64,000 bases of DNA, taken from Thalassobium sp. R2A62 (lineage in GTDB: Bacteria > Pseudomonadota > Alphaproteobacteria > Rhodobacterales > Rhodobacteraceae). Below the pieces are notes generated by a model. The model saw only the letters and a list, made by a program, of their open reading frames with translations, ran no database searches and was not told the origin of the DNA. Position 1 is the first letter of the stretch. Every line of letters starts with the position of its first letter. The stretch lies in NCBI RefSeq assembly GCF_000161835.1, contig NZ_GG697169.2:2484575-2548574 (forward strand), written 5' to 3'. Below are positions 36,834 to 45,864 of this stretch, one piece after another. The position numbers and the translations under genes were made by a program.

Positions 36834-37205
36834 ATGGCACTTATTGCAGATATTTTGATGACGGCAGGCGCTTTGAGTGCCGCGTTTTATTGCATCGTTT
36901 TATCTCGCCGCCTGACGCGGTTTAATGACCTTGAGAAGGGTATTGGTGGAGCTGTTGCTGTTCTGTCCGCTCAAGTGGACGATTTGAAGACGATGCTAGG
37001 GGCTGCACAAACTGCGGCATCGACGTCAACAGACAAACTTGAGAAATTAACGTCAAATGCTGAAAAGGTTGCGCAGCGTCTCGAATTGCTTGTGGCCTCG
37101 ATGCACGACTTACCATTAGCAACAGAGGCTAATTCAGACGTGCCAGAGGAACCGGTCGATGAGCCGGTTTTTGCGCGCAAACCGGCCAATGAGGCCGCAG
37201 CATGA
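36834..37205 (+). CDS. Small membrane-anchored coiled-coil protein of the flagellar cluster
   Basis: 123 residues, not recognised with certainty. One N-terminal hydrophobic helix (about 2-24) is followed by FNDLEKGIGGAVAVLSAQVDDLKTML and a heptad-like region to about residue 90, then an acidic Pro/Glu tail. The pattern resembles small alphaproteobacterial flagellar proteins placed after fliL (DUF6468-like, possibly related to the positioning factor PflI), but this is a guess from architecture. A strong RBS (AGAGGAAACT) and an ATGA overlap with the motE-like gene show that it is a real gene of the fliL-motA operon. Confidence 0.6.
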   Translation: MALIADILMTAGALSAAFYCIVLSRRLTRFNDLEKGIGGAVAVLSAQVDDLKTMLGAAQTAASTSTDKLEKLTSNAEKVAQRLELLVASMHDLPLATEANSDVPEEPVDEPVFARKPANEAAA

Positions 37206-37783
37206 GCAAAGTTGCTTATAAAAATGGCCATGGTGTTCTTATCACGATTGCAGCGTTTCTAATGTTATCGGTTATGTTTCGCTTAGGAAGCGTTGCGGGT
37301 CCTGCGTTTGCCAAGGAAATCAGTGCGGAATCGCAGACGATTAGTGCAAGAATTGAACCTGCAGTGATGCCTCCAGAAGCACTTGACCGGCTAATAAGTG
37401 ACATTCGGGCTAGGGAAGCGGCTGTTGAAGAGCGAGAACTCAAATTTGCGGATCGGATGCAAGCGCTTGATATTGCAAACGGCGAAATCGATAAGCGCTT
37501 GGAGGAACTCGTCGCTGCCGAAGAATCTTTGAAGGCGACGCTTGCTGTTGCCGAATCAGCTTTGGATACGGACATCGCTAGCCTGACAACCGTTTATGAG
37601 AGTATGAAACCTAAAGACGCAGCGGCTGTATTTTCTGAAATGGCACCGGAATTTGCAGCAGGTTTTCTTGCCCAGATGCGACCAGAGATGGCGGCTAACA
37701 TATTGTCGGGCCTCGATCCGGAAACTGCATACGCTGTGAGCGTCTTGATTGCTGGCCGAAACGCGAATGTTCCGCGCGAGTAG
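37202..37783 (+). CDS. MotE-like flagellar protein (MgtE N-domain)
   Basis: 193 residues. An N-terminal signal-anchor (about 13-35), a long charged coiled coil (REAAVEERELKFADRMQAL onward) and a C-terminal helical module (YESMKPKDAAAVFSEMAPEFAAGFLAQMRPEMAANILSGLDPETAYAVSVLIAGRN) of the MgtE-N type are seen. This matches MotE, a periplasmic chaperone of the stator protein MotC in rhizobia. Function here is inferred. Confidence 0.78.
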   Translation: MSKVAYKNGHGVLITIAAFLMLSVMFRLGSVAGPAFAKEISAESQTISARIEPAVMPPEALDRLISDIRAREAAVEERELKFADRMQALDIANGEIDKRLEELVAAEESLKATLAVAESALDTDIASLTTVYESMKPKDAAAVFSEMAPEFAAGFLAQMRPEMAANILSGLDPETAYAVSVLIAGRNANVPRE

Positions 37784-37859
37784 TCAAAGAAGACAGCTTT
37801 TTAACCTTCTTCTGACATGAAGATTCTAGACATTGAAATCAAGAAAGACGGGACAGCTG

Positions 37860-38729
37860 ATGATCGGCCTAGTTGGAATAGTTATCATTTTTGTAATGGT
37901 TTTTGGTGGCTATATTTTAGCGGGTGGAAAGATGGGGATCATTCTTAAATCCCTACCTTTTGAAATGATCATGATTGGCGGTGCGGCTGCCGGTGCGTTC
38001 GTCCTTAGCAATGATAAGGCATCGATCAAACATACGCTCAAAGATCTTCAGAAGGTTTTTAAAGGGCCAAAGTGGAAGCCGGATGACTATCGAGATTTGC
38101 TCTGTTTGTTGTTCGAGTTGATACGCATTGCACGCGCTGACGCTATAGCACTTGAAGTCCATATTGAAGCACCGGAAAAGTCCAAAATTTTTGCAAAATA
38201 CGAGAACATCCTTCAAGATCAAGAGGCGGTTTCATTGATCTGTGATACGCTTCGTACTGGGTCAATGAACTATGATGATCCTCACCAGGTCGAAGAAGTA
38301 CTCGACAATAGAATTGAGGAGAGTCTCAGTCGTAAGATGCACTCTACACATGCGCTTCAAACGATCGCTGACGGTCTACCAGCATTGGGGATTGTCGCCG
38401 CCGTTCTAGGTGTCATCAAAACGATGGCATCGATCGATCAACCTCCGGAAGTTCTAGGCAAGATGATTGGCGGTGCACTCGTTGGAACATTCTTGGGTGT
38501 TTTTTTGGCATATGGTTTCGTCGGTCCATTTGCGACTAAAGTAAAAGCTGTCATTGAAGAAGATGCGCATTTCTACCAGCTCATTCGTGAAGTCTTGATC
38601 GCAAATCTGCACAAACACGCCACTAATATTTGTATTGAAGTTGGAAGGCAAAACACGCCGAACCATGTCCGCCCAAGTTACTCTGAACTTGAAGATGCAT
38701 TGAAAGAAACCAAAAAGGTTGCAGCATGA
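37860..38729 (+). CDS. motA: Flagellar motor stator protein MotA
   Basis: 289 residues with four membrane helices: two near the N-terminus (MIGLVGIVIIFVMVFGGYI; LPFEMIMIGGAAAGAFVL) and two late (LPALGIVAAVLGVIKTMASI; GGALVGTFLGVFLAYGFVGPFA). The large cytoplasmic loop contains the FliG-facing charged helix (RDLLCLLFELIRIARADAIALE). ATG 37860 is the conserved family start; the frame is open to a TTG at 37833. ATGA overlap with the next gene. With MotB it conducts protons. Confidence 0.95.
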   Translation: MIGLVGIVIIFVMVFGGYILAGGKMGIILKSLPFEMIMIGGAAAGAFVLSNDKASIKHTLKDLQKVFKGPKWKPDDYRDLLCLLFELIRIARADAIALEVHIEAPEKSKIFAKYENILQDQEAVSLICDTLRTGSMNYDDPHQVEEVLDNRIEESLSRKMHSTHALQTIADGLPALGIVAAVLGVIKTMASIDQPPEVLGKMIGGALVGTFLGVFLAYGFVGPFATKVKAVIEEDAHFYQLIREVLIANLHKHATNICIEVGRQNTPNHVRPSYSELEDALKETKKVAA

Positions 38730-40831
38730 GAACCTTATTTTTTTTGTTGCTTCTTTGGAATTCGCCCGCTGCGGCGCAATCCGTTAACGTTCGATCAGGA
38801 GAGCATGAAACTTTTACGCGCCTGGTGTTTTCTTTGCCCGAAGAGGGAGATTGGTCGCTTGAACGAGACGAGCAAACATACTTTTTTTCCGTAGATGGCG
38901 TTTCCGAATTTCTTACCCAAGACGTCTTCGCGCGGATTCGACGTGATCGAATTGAGATGGTCAGAAATTTGGAAGAAGGACTGGCAATTGACATGGCATG
39001 TGATTGCCACGCAACAAATTTTGAGTTTGGCGAAAACCAGTTTGTGATCGACATAAACGATGGGCCCGATCCAAAAGAGGCTGTAGTGAATGAATCCACT
39101 TATGAAACAAGAGCTGCTGCTGTGGATTTGCCTCTCATTCTTAATGATCGCAAAAACATGGATGACACTTTGCTGCCCATGAAGCTGGAAAGTCCGGTAG
39201 ACGAAGGCGTTCAAGAGATACAGCGTACAATATTGGAAACTTTTTCACGTGCGTCTGCGGAGGGTTTGATTAGCATACGCGAAAATCTTCAGGACCAGGA
39301 GCTTGAGCCAACCTCTAAACACCCATTGAACGTGGTTATCATGGACCCTGCGCAAGTACGATCGCTCACAGCTATAGAGTCATTCGACTCAGCTGATAGC
39401 GCAGAGCAAAACCTTAGCACAAACATGAATCTATGCAGTTCAGCAGATCTATTTGCTGTTCAAGACTGGAGTGATGGCCAATCTTTTGGCGCTCAAATTG
39501 GTTCCAAGCGTGCGTTGCTGTTTTCTGCGGTTGACCGTTTGAAAGCAGAAGCAGCTATCGATCTTGTGAAAACCTATCTGCATTTTGGCTTTGGGGCAGA
39601 AGCGCTAGTTCATCTTGATAGCCAAGACGTTTCCGACGAAGTCAGGGCGCTTGTCCTGATCGCAGAGATTATGGAATTTGGGAAAGTGCAAAATCAGGAT
39701 CATTGCACTCCTGAATCACCGATCTGGAGATTGCTGACAGATGCGGCGTCAACAGCAGAAACGGATGTAAATGACATCCAATTGGCCTTTTCTAATTGGC
39801 CACCGCATTTACAGCGTCACCTTGGACCCATTATAGCTCAAAAGCTTGTCATTCGAAATGAAGCTGAAGCGGCGACGCGGCTTCTGGCGATGTCATCTAG
39901 AAATGCTGGTCGGGTACCTGTTGAGGTCCTTCAAACGCAGTCTGCACTCGAGGTTGCATCGGACGAAGTCGAGCAGGCGCGGAGCTCATTGAGATCACTA
40001 GTTTTTGAAAACCCACGGGCTGAAATTAAAAGTGTGGCTAGTTTGATTGAGTTGGAAATTGAGCTGGATGGTTTTGTTGATGATGCGCTCTTGGAATTGG
40101 CTGAAGCAATGCTCTTCGAAGCTTCGCCCGATACTGAAAGATCTTTGCTCGCGGCTGCAATAGTCGAAGCGTTTCTTGCAAGAAACGAACCTGTCGCAGC
40201 GTTATCTTTCGCAAATCGTGAATTGCCAAACGATTTAGAAATCTTGAATGCAATTGTCAAAGCAGCGGTTGAGGTCGATGATGACGGTGCATTCTTAAGA
40301 ACAGCTTACGCCGCGCCTTATGAGCTCCTTGATCGAAATGTTCAAAACATGGCTGCTGAACGGCTCACAGAACTCGGATTTTTGGAATACTCAGAGACGC
40401 TTATTGAAGCAGATGCCACCGGTGATGCGGCTAGAGGACGTCGGTTTGCGCGGGCAAATAACAAGGCAAAGCGTAATCAGTTTTTTGAAGCAAGTGTGAT
40501 TCTGACGGGGATGACAGATGATAGATCACAATCTATCTTGAAAGAGATCCTTGCTGCCCCCCAATCAGATATCGAAAACGTACTGGAAACTGCGCGTGCC
40601 GCAAACTTAGACTTTGACGCAGATCTCTCTTGGAGAACACGTCAATGGGCGGCCCTCTCCGCACAAGATTCTGATCCCTTATTGGCGAGTTTGGGAGAAC
40701 AGCTGATATTCTCTGACAGGCCGGCTGAAACGCAATCGGAAACACTGGCCGATCGACGCGCTGTTATCGTGCAATCAGAAAAAACACGTGATTTGATTGC
40801 TCAGATGTTTCAGCGCTTTGACTCGCCTTAG
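38726..40831 (+). CDS. Unknown exported protein downstream of motA
   Basis: 701 residues, function unknown. A signal peptide (about 1-18, ending AAAQS) is followed by a beta-rich segment (about 19-112: VNVRSGEHETFTRLVFSLP...) that resembles AMIN-like domains binding cell-wall or secretin parts. The rest (about 225-690) is almost all helical and acidic, with TPR-like pairs such as AIDLVKTYLHFGFGAEALVHL. A translational overlap (ATGA) with motA makes a flagellar or stator-related periplasmic role likely. The only cysteines are a few, including CDC near residue 92. No enzyme motif was seen. Confidence 0.7.
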   Translation: MRTLFFLLLLWNSPAAAQSVNVRSGEHETFTRLVFSLPEEGDWSLERDEQTYFFSVDGVSEFLTQDVFARIRRDRIEMVRNLEEGLAIDMACDCHATNFEFGENQFVIDINDGPDPKEAVVNESTYETRAAAVDLPLILNDRKNMDDTLLPMKLESPVDEGVQEIQRTILETFSRASAEGLISIRENLQDQELEPTSKHPLNVVIMDPAQVRSLTAIESFDSADSAEQNLSTNMNLCSSADLFAVQDWSDGQSFGAQIGSKRALLFSAVDRLKAEAAIDLVKTYLHFGFGAEALVHLDSQDVSDEVRALVLIAEIMEFGKVQNQDHCTPESPIWRLLTDAASTAETDVNDIQLAFSNWPPHLQRHLGPIIAQKLVIRNEAEAATRLLAMSSRNAGRVPVEVLQTQSALEVASDEVEQARSSLRSLVFENPRAEIKSVASLIELEIELDGFVDDALLELAEAMLFEASPDTERSLLAAAIVEAFLARNEPVAALSFANRELPNDLEILNAIVKAAVEVDDDGAFLRTAYAAPYELLDRNVQNMAAERLTELGFLEYSETLIEADATGDAARGRRFARANNKAKRNQFFEASVILTGMTDDRSQSILKEILAAPQSDIENVLETARAANLDFDADLSWRTRQWAALSAQDSDPLLASLGEQLIFSDRPAETQSETLADRRAVIVQSEKTRDLIAQMFQRFDSP

Positions 40832-40874
40832 CCTTGATTTTTCCCCAATTGAACACGTTTTGGAAAGGATTTGA

Positions 40875-40889
40875 TTATAAGGTGTTTAT
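40875..40889 (+). promoter_or_regulatory. TTAT-N7-TTAT box upstream of the sltF-like/flhA operon
   Basis: TTAT-AAGGTGT-TTAT has the spacing of a CtrA site but two mismatches. It lies 21 bases before the sltF-like ATG. Confidence 0.25.
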
Positions 40890-40910
40890 CGAAGAAGCAG
40901 AAAGCTCTTG

Positions 40911-41588
40911 ATGGATAAGCACTGTAAAATATTTGGTTTCGTCATAGCTGACATGGGTCACATTTGCACAAAGCCGACGACAGAAAAATCTTTAGACCAT
41001 ATCGATGGCTGTTGCGATACTACGCGTTTCACAGCTCGGGAGCAGGTTGTGCCGTGCGCTTTTATGCGAGCAGTTTCGCTTATTGCTACGGAGCGATCCA
41101 TTGACGGGCAGACCAGGCTTCGGCCAAGGGCTGTCAATATGGAGGGTGCGGGGCAGTGGTTTGCTACTGGGGCCGTTTTACCTCGGGATGCTCAGAAAAA
41201 GTCTGCACAAAAAGCACAGAGCTCTGCCGCTGGCTGCCTCCGGCTGATCTGCAGATGGTATGGTCACTACTTTTCATCAGTTGATGAGATGATTAATCCT
41301 GTTCAAAATGCTAGGTACACAGCACGTTTTCTGCTGCAATTTCTCAATGAGTTTGGACTCTGGCCTACAGCGGTCGTGGCCTATCGTTTGCGAACAATCA
41401 GCTTTGCGAAGCGCTACAAAGATCGAGTTTTAAAAATATATTCATGCGTCAAGGAAGGAGCGCCACTCACAGCTTTAGCTCGCAGTGAGCCCACGCGACT
41501 TGCAAACTTGTATATTTGGCCAACATCTACTCAGAATTTACTGACACCTGGTTTTCTTATTCAATTATTGAAGGGGGCCGTGCTGTGA
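40911..41588 (+). CDS. SltF-like flagellar lytic transglycosylase, probably inactive
   Basis: 225 residues. Residues about 36-165 align by eye with the small flagellar lytic transglycosylases of Rhodobacterales that open peptidoglycan for the rod. Conserved pieces remain: RAVSL, AVNMEGAGQWF, RWYGHYFSSVDEMINPVQNARYTARFLL, then SFAKRYKDRV. Key positions are changed. The usual L-T-E-T-G-R-S reads LIATERS (57-63), replacing the catalytic Glu by Ala59. The usual G-C-F-Q-I-N reads GCLRLI (108-113), and a Trp is now Arg73. The N-terminus lacks a signal peptide. The frame is open and overlaps flhA (GTGA). It may be a decaying gene or a non-catalytic scaffold. Confidence 0.6.
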   Translation: MDKHCKIFGFVIADMGHICTKPTTEKSLDHIDGCCDTTRFTAREQVVPCAFMRAVSLIATERSIDGQTRLRPRAVNMEGAGQWFATGAVLPRDAQKKSAQKAQSSAAGCLRLICRWYGHYFSSVDEMINPVQNARYTARFLLQFLNEFGLWPTAVVAYRLRTISFAKRYKDRVLKIYSCVKEGAPLTALARSEPTRLANLYIWPTSTQNLLTPGFLIQLLKGAVL

Positions 41589-43672
41589 CACCTTTCTCTA
41601 TCCGCGAATTTTTCAATCCAACAATTTTGCTGGCCATGGCATTGATGGCAGTCATTGTCATGATGATTCTGCCAATGCCAGCATGGGTGCTGGATTTGGG
41701 GCTTGCAGCATCTTTTTCGCTTGCGATTTTGATCTTTACGGTAACTCTTTTTATAGAACGGCCACTGGACTTTTCGGCTTTCCCAACTGTTTTGCTCGCA
41801 TCGCTTATGTTGCGGCTTTCTCTCAATGTTTCCTCAACAAAATTGATAATTGGAGAGGGCCATACTGGCACTCAAGCCGCCGGTCATGTCATTGAAGGTT
41901 TTGCAAACTTTGTAATGAACGGAAACGTCTTCTTGGGACTGGTCGTTTTTGGAGTGCTGTTGATCGTCAACTTCATGGTGATCAATAAAGGCGCTACTCG
42001 CATGGCTGAAGTTGGTGCTCGCTTCGCGCTGGATGGAATGCCAGGTAAGCAACTTGCGATTGATAGCGATATGGCTGCCGGGGCAATCGATCACCTTGAA
42101 GCCAAGGAACGCAGAGACAGGGAACAAGCGGAAACAACGTTTTTTGGATCCCTCGATGGCGCATCAAAATTTGTTAAAGGTGATGCAATCGCGGGACTGT
42201 TAATTACATTGCTCAACCTTGTAATGGGTCTTGTGATCGGAGTGTCTCTACACGGAATGCCATTTGGTGTCGCTTTCGAGACCTATGCAATTTTGACTGT
42301 CGGTGACGGCCTTGTTTCTCAAATTCCAGCAGTAATTATCTCGATTGCATCTGCATTGTTGCTGGCAAGAGGAGGAGCGACGGGTAGTACCGACATTGCG
42401 ATTATATCACAACTCGGCAAGCACGCCTCCGCTCTTGCGACTGTTGCTGTCTTGATGCTGCTGTTTGCATTTGTCCCAGGATTGCCTTTTGTCCCGTTTG
42501 TGATTGGCGCATTACTATTGGGGGGCTGTGCGTGGCTTTCCAAGCGCCACGCGGACAGTTCAAAAGCTTCCCGTGCTGACACGAACCCCGCTCTGCCTGA
42601 GCCAAAAGAGCCGTCGATGGGTGACGTCCTTGATCTCGACGATATCCATGTTCAGTTTGCGCCAGATCTTGTCAGTATGGTGTTGGACCCGGCGACCGGG
42701 CTAGAGGCTCGCATAGCAAATATGCGGAAACACGTAGCCACTGAATTTGGTTTATTGCTTCCCGAAATTAGGCTCACCGATGATGTAACCTTGAAAAATG
42801 GCGAATACGTCATAAAAATTCACGGCGTCGCCCAAGCTGCCGATGAATTGATGCCTGACCATATTCTGGCACTCCTTTCCACGGAGGGAGACATAGGGAT
42901 CAGTGGAGACGCTGTGAAGGAGCCGGTTTATGGAGCCCCTGCGCGATGGATTTCGCTGGCTGAACAGGAAAAAGCTATACTTGCGGGATTGACCACTGTT
43001 GCACCAAGTGAGGTTCTTGCCACCCATTTGCTCGAGATCATTAAACAGAACTTTTCGCGATTGCTTACTCTGAAAACACTTCGTCGTTCATTGGCTGAGA
43101 TGAGTAATTTAAGTGATCCCGCGCGTTCAGAAGCGAATACCAATCTGATAAATGAGTTAGTTCCCGACAAGGTTCCTGTAGAAGTGTTGCTTGCGGTAAT
43201 GCGTCTGCTTTTGGACGAACGCGTGTCCGTTCGAAATCTGCCCCTTATTCTTGAAGCGACGGCCGAAGGACGGCAAAGCTATCAGACAGTTGAAGGTATC
43301 ACTGAGCATGTCCGACAACGGCTTGGGTTTCAGTTGATCGCTGGATTAAGGCGGATCGATGGAACGATCCCCCTCGTCCAATTGGCTCCAGAATGGGAAG
43401 AGACTTTCAGCGCGTTTCAGCTTGATGGCGATCGGGGATCTGGCGAAATTGCGCTACCACCTGATCAATTCAATCGATTGGCTGAGGCGATCGTGGACCG
43501 GATCACCGCGGCGAGTGAAAGTGGGATTTATCCGGCATTGGTGACGTCGATGAGGCGTCGGCGATTTGTGAGAACTGTCATGGCAGCCAAAGGTCTTCAA
43601 AACCCAGTTCTCTCCTTTGAAGAAATTGGAACTGATGCGAAGCCATCGCTCGTTGGAATGGTAGCCGCGTGA
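41585..43672 (+). CDS. flhA: Flagellar export gate protein FlhA
   Basis: 695 residues. About eight membrane helices in the first 330 residues contain the FHIPEP region, including NFMVINKGATRMAEVGARFALDGMPGKQLAIDSD and ETTFFGSLDGASKFVKGDAIAG. The large cytoplasmic domain forms the nonameric export ring with LLEIIKQNFSRLLTLKT and RNLPLILEA. GTG 41585, seven bases after GGGGG, is the likely start; the open frame upstream lies in the sltF-like gene. Confidence 0.95.
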   Translation: MTPFSIREFFNPTILLAMALMAVIVMMILPMPAWVLDLGLAASFSLAILIFTVTLFIERPLDFSAFPTVLLASLMLRLSLNVSSTKLIIGEGHTGTQAAGHVIEGFANFVMNGNVFLGLVVFGVLLIVNFMVINKGATRMAEVGARFALDGMPGKQLAIDSDMAAGAIDHLEAKERRDREQAETTFFGSLDGASKFVKGDAIAGLLITLLNLVMGLVIGVSLHGMPFGVAFETYAILTVGDGLVSQIPAVIISIASALLLARGGATGSTDIAIISQLGKHASALATVAVLMLLFAFVPGLPFVPFVIGALLLGGCAWLSKRHADSSKASRADTNPALPEPKEPSMGDVLDLDDIHVQFAPDLVSMVLDPATGLEARIANMRKHVATEFGLLLPEIRLTDDVTLKNGEYVIKIHGVAQAADELMPDHILALLSTEGDIGISGDAVKEPVYGAPARWISLAEQEKAILAGLTTVAPSEVLATHLLEIIKQNFSRLLTLKTLRRSLAEMSNLSDPARSEANTNLINELVPDKVPVEVLLAVMRLLLDERVSVRNLPLILEATAEGRQSYQTVEGITEHVRQRLGFQLIAGLRRIDGTIPLVQLAPEWEETFSAFQLDGDRGSGEIALPPDQFNRLAEAIVDRITAASESGIYPALVTSMRRRRFVRTVMAAKGLQNPVLSFEEIGTDAKPSLVGMVAA

Positions 43673-44451
43673 CGCTAGACTTGTCAGATCTTACATCGAG
43701 TGGTTATCCTTGGCTTTTTGGTGCAGCCGTTATCTTTCTGCGCGTTGGTGCCATGATGGCAGTATTGCCGGGCCTGGGAGAAAGGTCTGTACCCGCAAGA
43801 GTAAGGCTAGGCCTAGCGATCGCTTTGACAGTTTTGGTCACTCCCTTGATCGCGCCTGATTTACCAGAGCCAGAAGAGGTTTCAAATTTGGTGGGTCTTT
43901 TGCTGATCGAGGCCTCCATTGGGCTCTTACTTGGCATGTCACTCCGGTTGTTTGTATTTACGCTAAGCACCGCAGGCGCGATTGCCGCCCAATCAACATC
44001 GTTGTCACAGATTTTTGGTGGATCAGCTGGTGCTGAAGCGCAGCCTGCGATTGGTCACGTTCTTGTTACGGGGGGGCTCACGATCGCAATGATTACAGAA
44101 CTTCATCTACGGGTCGTTGAATTCATAGTTATGTCCTATGGCAGCTTTCCGACTGGAGTACCGTTGTCTGCTACTTTTGTTGCAGACTTTGGCGTCAGTC
44201 GAGTTGCTGCATCCTTCGCCTTTGCATTTACTTTAGCAGCACCGTTTTTTATTGCCTCGTTGATCTACAACGTAACCCTTGGCGTAATTAACCGTGCTAT
44301 GCCTCAATTGATGGTTTCATTCGTTGGTGCTCCGGTGATCACAGCTGGTGGACTTGTTTTACTTGCGCTTTCCGCGCCCACTCTCTTGGGTTTGTGGATC
44401 GATGCGTTCCACGATTTTATGGGTGCACCTTCTAGGGGACCAAATGGCTGA
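43669..44451 (+). CDS. fliR: Flagellar export gate protein FliR
   Basis: 260 residues with about six membrane helices. AVIFLRVGAMMAVLPGLGERSVPARVRLGLAIALT is the FliR N-terminal block, and APFFIASLIYNVTLGVINRAMPQLMVSFVGAP the conserved late one. One FliR with FliP and FliQ builds the spiral export gate. It begins at GTG overlapping the flhA stop (GTGA) and overlaps flhB by eight bases. Confidence 0.94.
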   Translation: MTLDLSDLTSSGYPWLFGAAVIFLRVGAMMAVLPGLGERSVPARVRLGLAIALTVLVTPLIAPDLPEPEEVSNLVGLLLIEASIGLLLGMSLRLFVFTLSTAGAIAAQSTSLSQIFGGSAGAEAQPAIGHVLVTGGLTIAMITELHLRVVEFIVMSYGSFPTGVPLSATFVADFGVSRVAASFAFAFTLAAPFFIASLIYNVTLGVINRAMPQLMVSFVGAPVITAGGLVLLALSAPTLLGLWIDAFHDFMGAPSRGPNG

Positions 44452-45526
44452 GGACGACACCGAGAAACCACACGAAGCCACTGCGAAAAAGTTAGAAGAT
44501 GCGCGAAAAAAGGGTGAGTTTCCTAAGTCAGTGGATCTGACGACTTCGGCAAGTTACGCTGGAATGCTTATTGTTATGGCCGTTTTTGGTTCGTTTTCGA
44601 TTGAACGATTTGGCGCGTTAATGGTCCAGCTTATCTCTGAACCAGTGGCACTGGCACATGTCGCTTTTTTGGCGCCAGGAGGGGCGCAGGCTAAATGGGT
44701 CATCCTTGGATTGGCAACACAATTAGCACCATGGTTTACGGTCCCTGCTTTATGTGCGCTAGTTGCGCTAGTTACACAGCGCGCGATTGTTTTTGCGCCG
44801 ACCAAACTGGCGCCTAAAATCTCAAGAATTTCATTACTTTCCAATGCCAAAAATAAATTTGGACGTTCAGGATTATTCGAGTTTCTAAAAAGCTTTTCAA
44901 AGCTCACGATCTACTCGATCATTCTCAGTGTTTTTCTTTCAATCAAGCTGCCAATTATTTTATCGTCGATGACAACCCAACCGAGGCTCATTTCCGCGCA
45001 ATTGGCTACGCTGATCGTTGAACTTCTCAGTTTGGTATTGGTTGTGTCCATAATAATTGGAGGAGTGGATTACCTTTGGCAGCATGCGGAACATTTAAGA
45101 AAGAACATGATGTCGGATCAAGAAATCAAGGACGAGCACAAAAACAATGAGGGTGATCCTGGAATGAAGCAGGAACGTCGACAGAGAGGATATGACATTG
45201 CGATGAACCAGATGCTTGGTGCTGTGGAAGAAGCAGATGTTGTGATCGTCAACCCAACACATTTTGCTGTAGCGCTGAAATGGGACAGAAGCCGAGGGTC
45301 GGTGCCTAAATGCTTGGCAAAGGGTGTGGATGAAATCGCGGCGAGAATTAGAGAACGTGCCGCTGAGGAAGCCATACCTATTCACAGTGATCCACCCACC
45401 GCCCGAGCCCTTTATGCCACCGTCGAAATTGGGCAAGAAATCAGGCCAGACCACTACAAAGCAGTAGCCGCAGCAATTCGCTTCTCTGACTCGATACGCG
45501 CTCGCATGTCAGGGAAAAGTAGATGA
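44444..45526 (+). CDS. flhB: Flagellar export switch protein FlhB
   Basis: 360 residues. DDTEKPHEATAKKLEDARKKGEFPKSVDL is the conserved start, four membrane helices follow, and the cytoplasmic domain contains the self-cleavage site NPTH (in VIVNPTHFAVALKW) needed to switch from hook to filament export. The helix before it (MSDQEIKDEHKNNEGDP) is conserved. AGGGG precedes ATG 44444. It overlaps the next small gene as ATGA. Confidence 0.95.
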   Translation: MAEDDTEKPHEATAKKLEDARKKGEFPKSVDLTTSASYAGMLIVMAVFGSFSIERFGALMVQLISEPVALAHVAFLAPGGAQAKWVILGLATQLAPWFTVPALCALVALVTQRAIVFAPTKLAPKISRISLLSNAKNKFGRSGLFEFLKSFSKLTIYSIILSVFLSIKLPIILSSMTTQPRLISAQLATLIVELLSLVLVVSIIIGGVDYLWQHAEHLRKNMMSDQEIKDEHKNNEGDPGMKQERRQRGYDIAMNQMLGAVEEADVVIVNPTHFAVALKWDRSRGSVPKCLAKGVDEIAARIRERAAEEAIPIHSDPPTARALYATVEIGQEIRPDHYKAVAAAIRFSDSIRARMSGKSR

Positions 45527-45864
45527 ACGAGAACCGGCTTGCCGCTTTGGCTGATCTGACTGATTTAGACTTTCAAATTGAACGCTCTCGCCTTGCGGCG
45601 CTCAAAAAAAGAGAAGATGAGCTAAAAAACATGTTGGATAACTTGCAAGATCAACTCAAAGAAAGAACCCAACAGCTTTTGGGAGATGTTGACCTTGCCT
45701 GTTTGGCAGGCGTTGATATTCAATGGCAGAAATGGATCGAGATACAAAAGAGAGAAATAAACTTCGAACTTGCGACGATCCGAGTCGAGTCACATGAACA
45801 AACTCGACGTGTGGCTTTCAAATTCGGAAGAAACCAAGTCGCGAAGCAGATCGCGGGAAACTAG
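45523..45864 (+). CDS. Small coiled-coil protein after flhB, FliJ-like
   Basis: 113 residues, nearly all helical with long charged heptads (LDFQIERSRLAALKKREDELKNMLDNLQDQL). Such a two-helix hairpin is what FliJ, the coiled-coil stalk of the FliI ATPase and an escort of export substrates, looks like, and no other fliJ is in the cluster. Sequence identity cannot be shown by eye. ATGA overlap with flhB shows co-translation. Its TAG stop shares CTAG with the opposing fliL-like gene. Confidence 0.6.
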   Translation: MNENRLAALADLTDLDFQIERSRLAALKKREDELKNMLDNLQDQLKERTQQLLGDVDLACLAGVDIQWQKWIEIQKREINFELATIRVESHEQTRRVAFKFGRNQVAKQIAGN

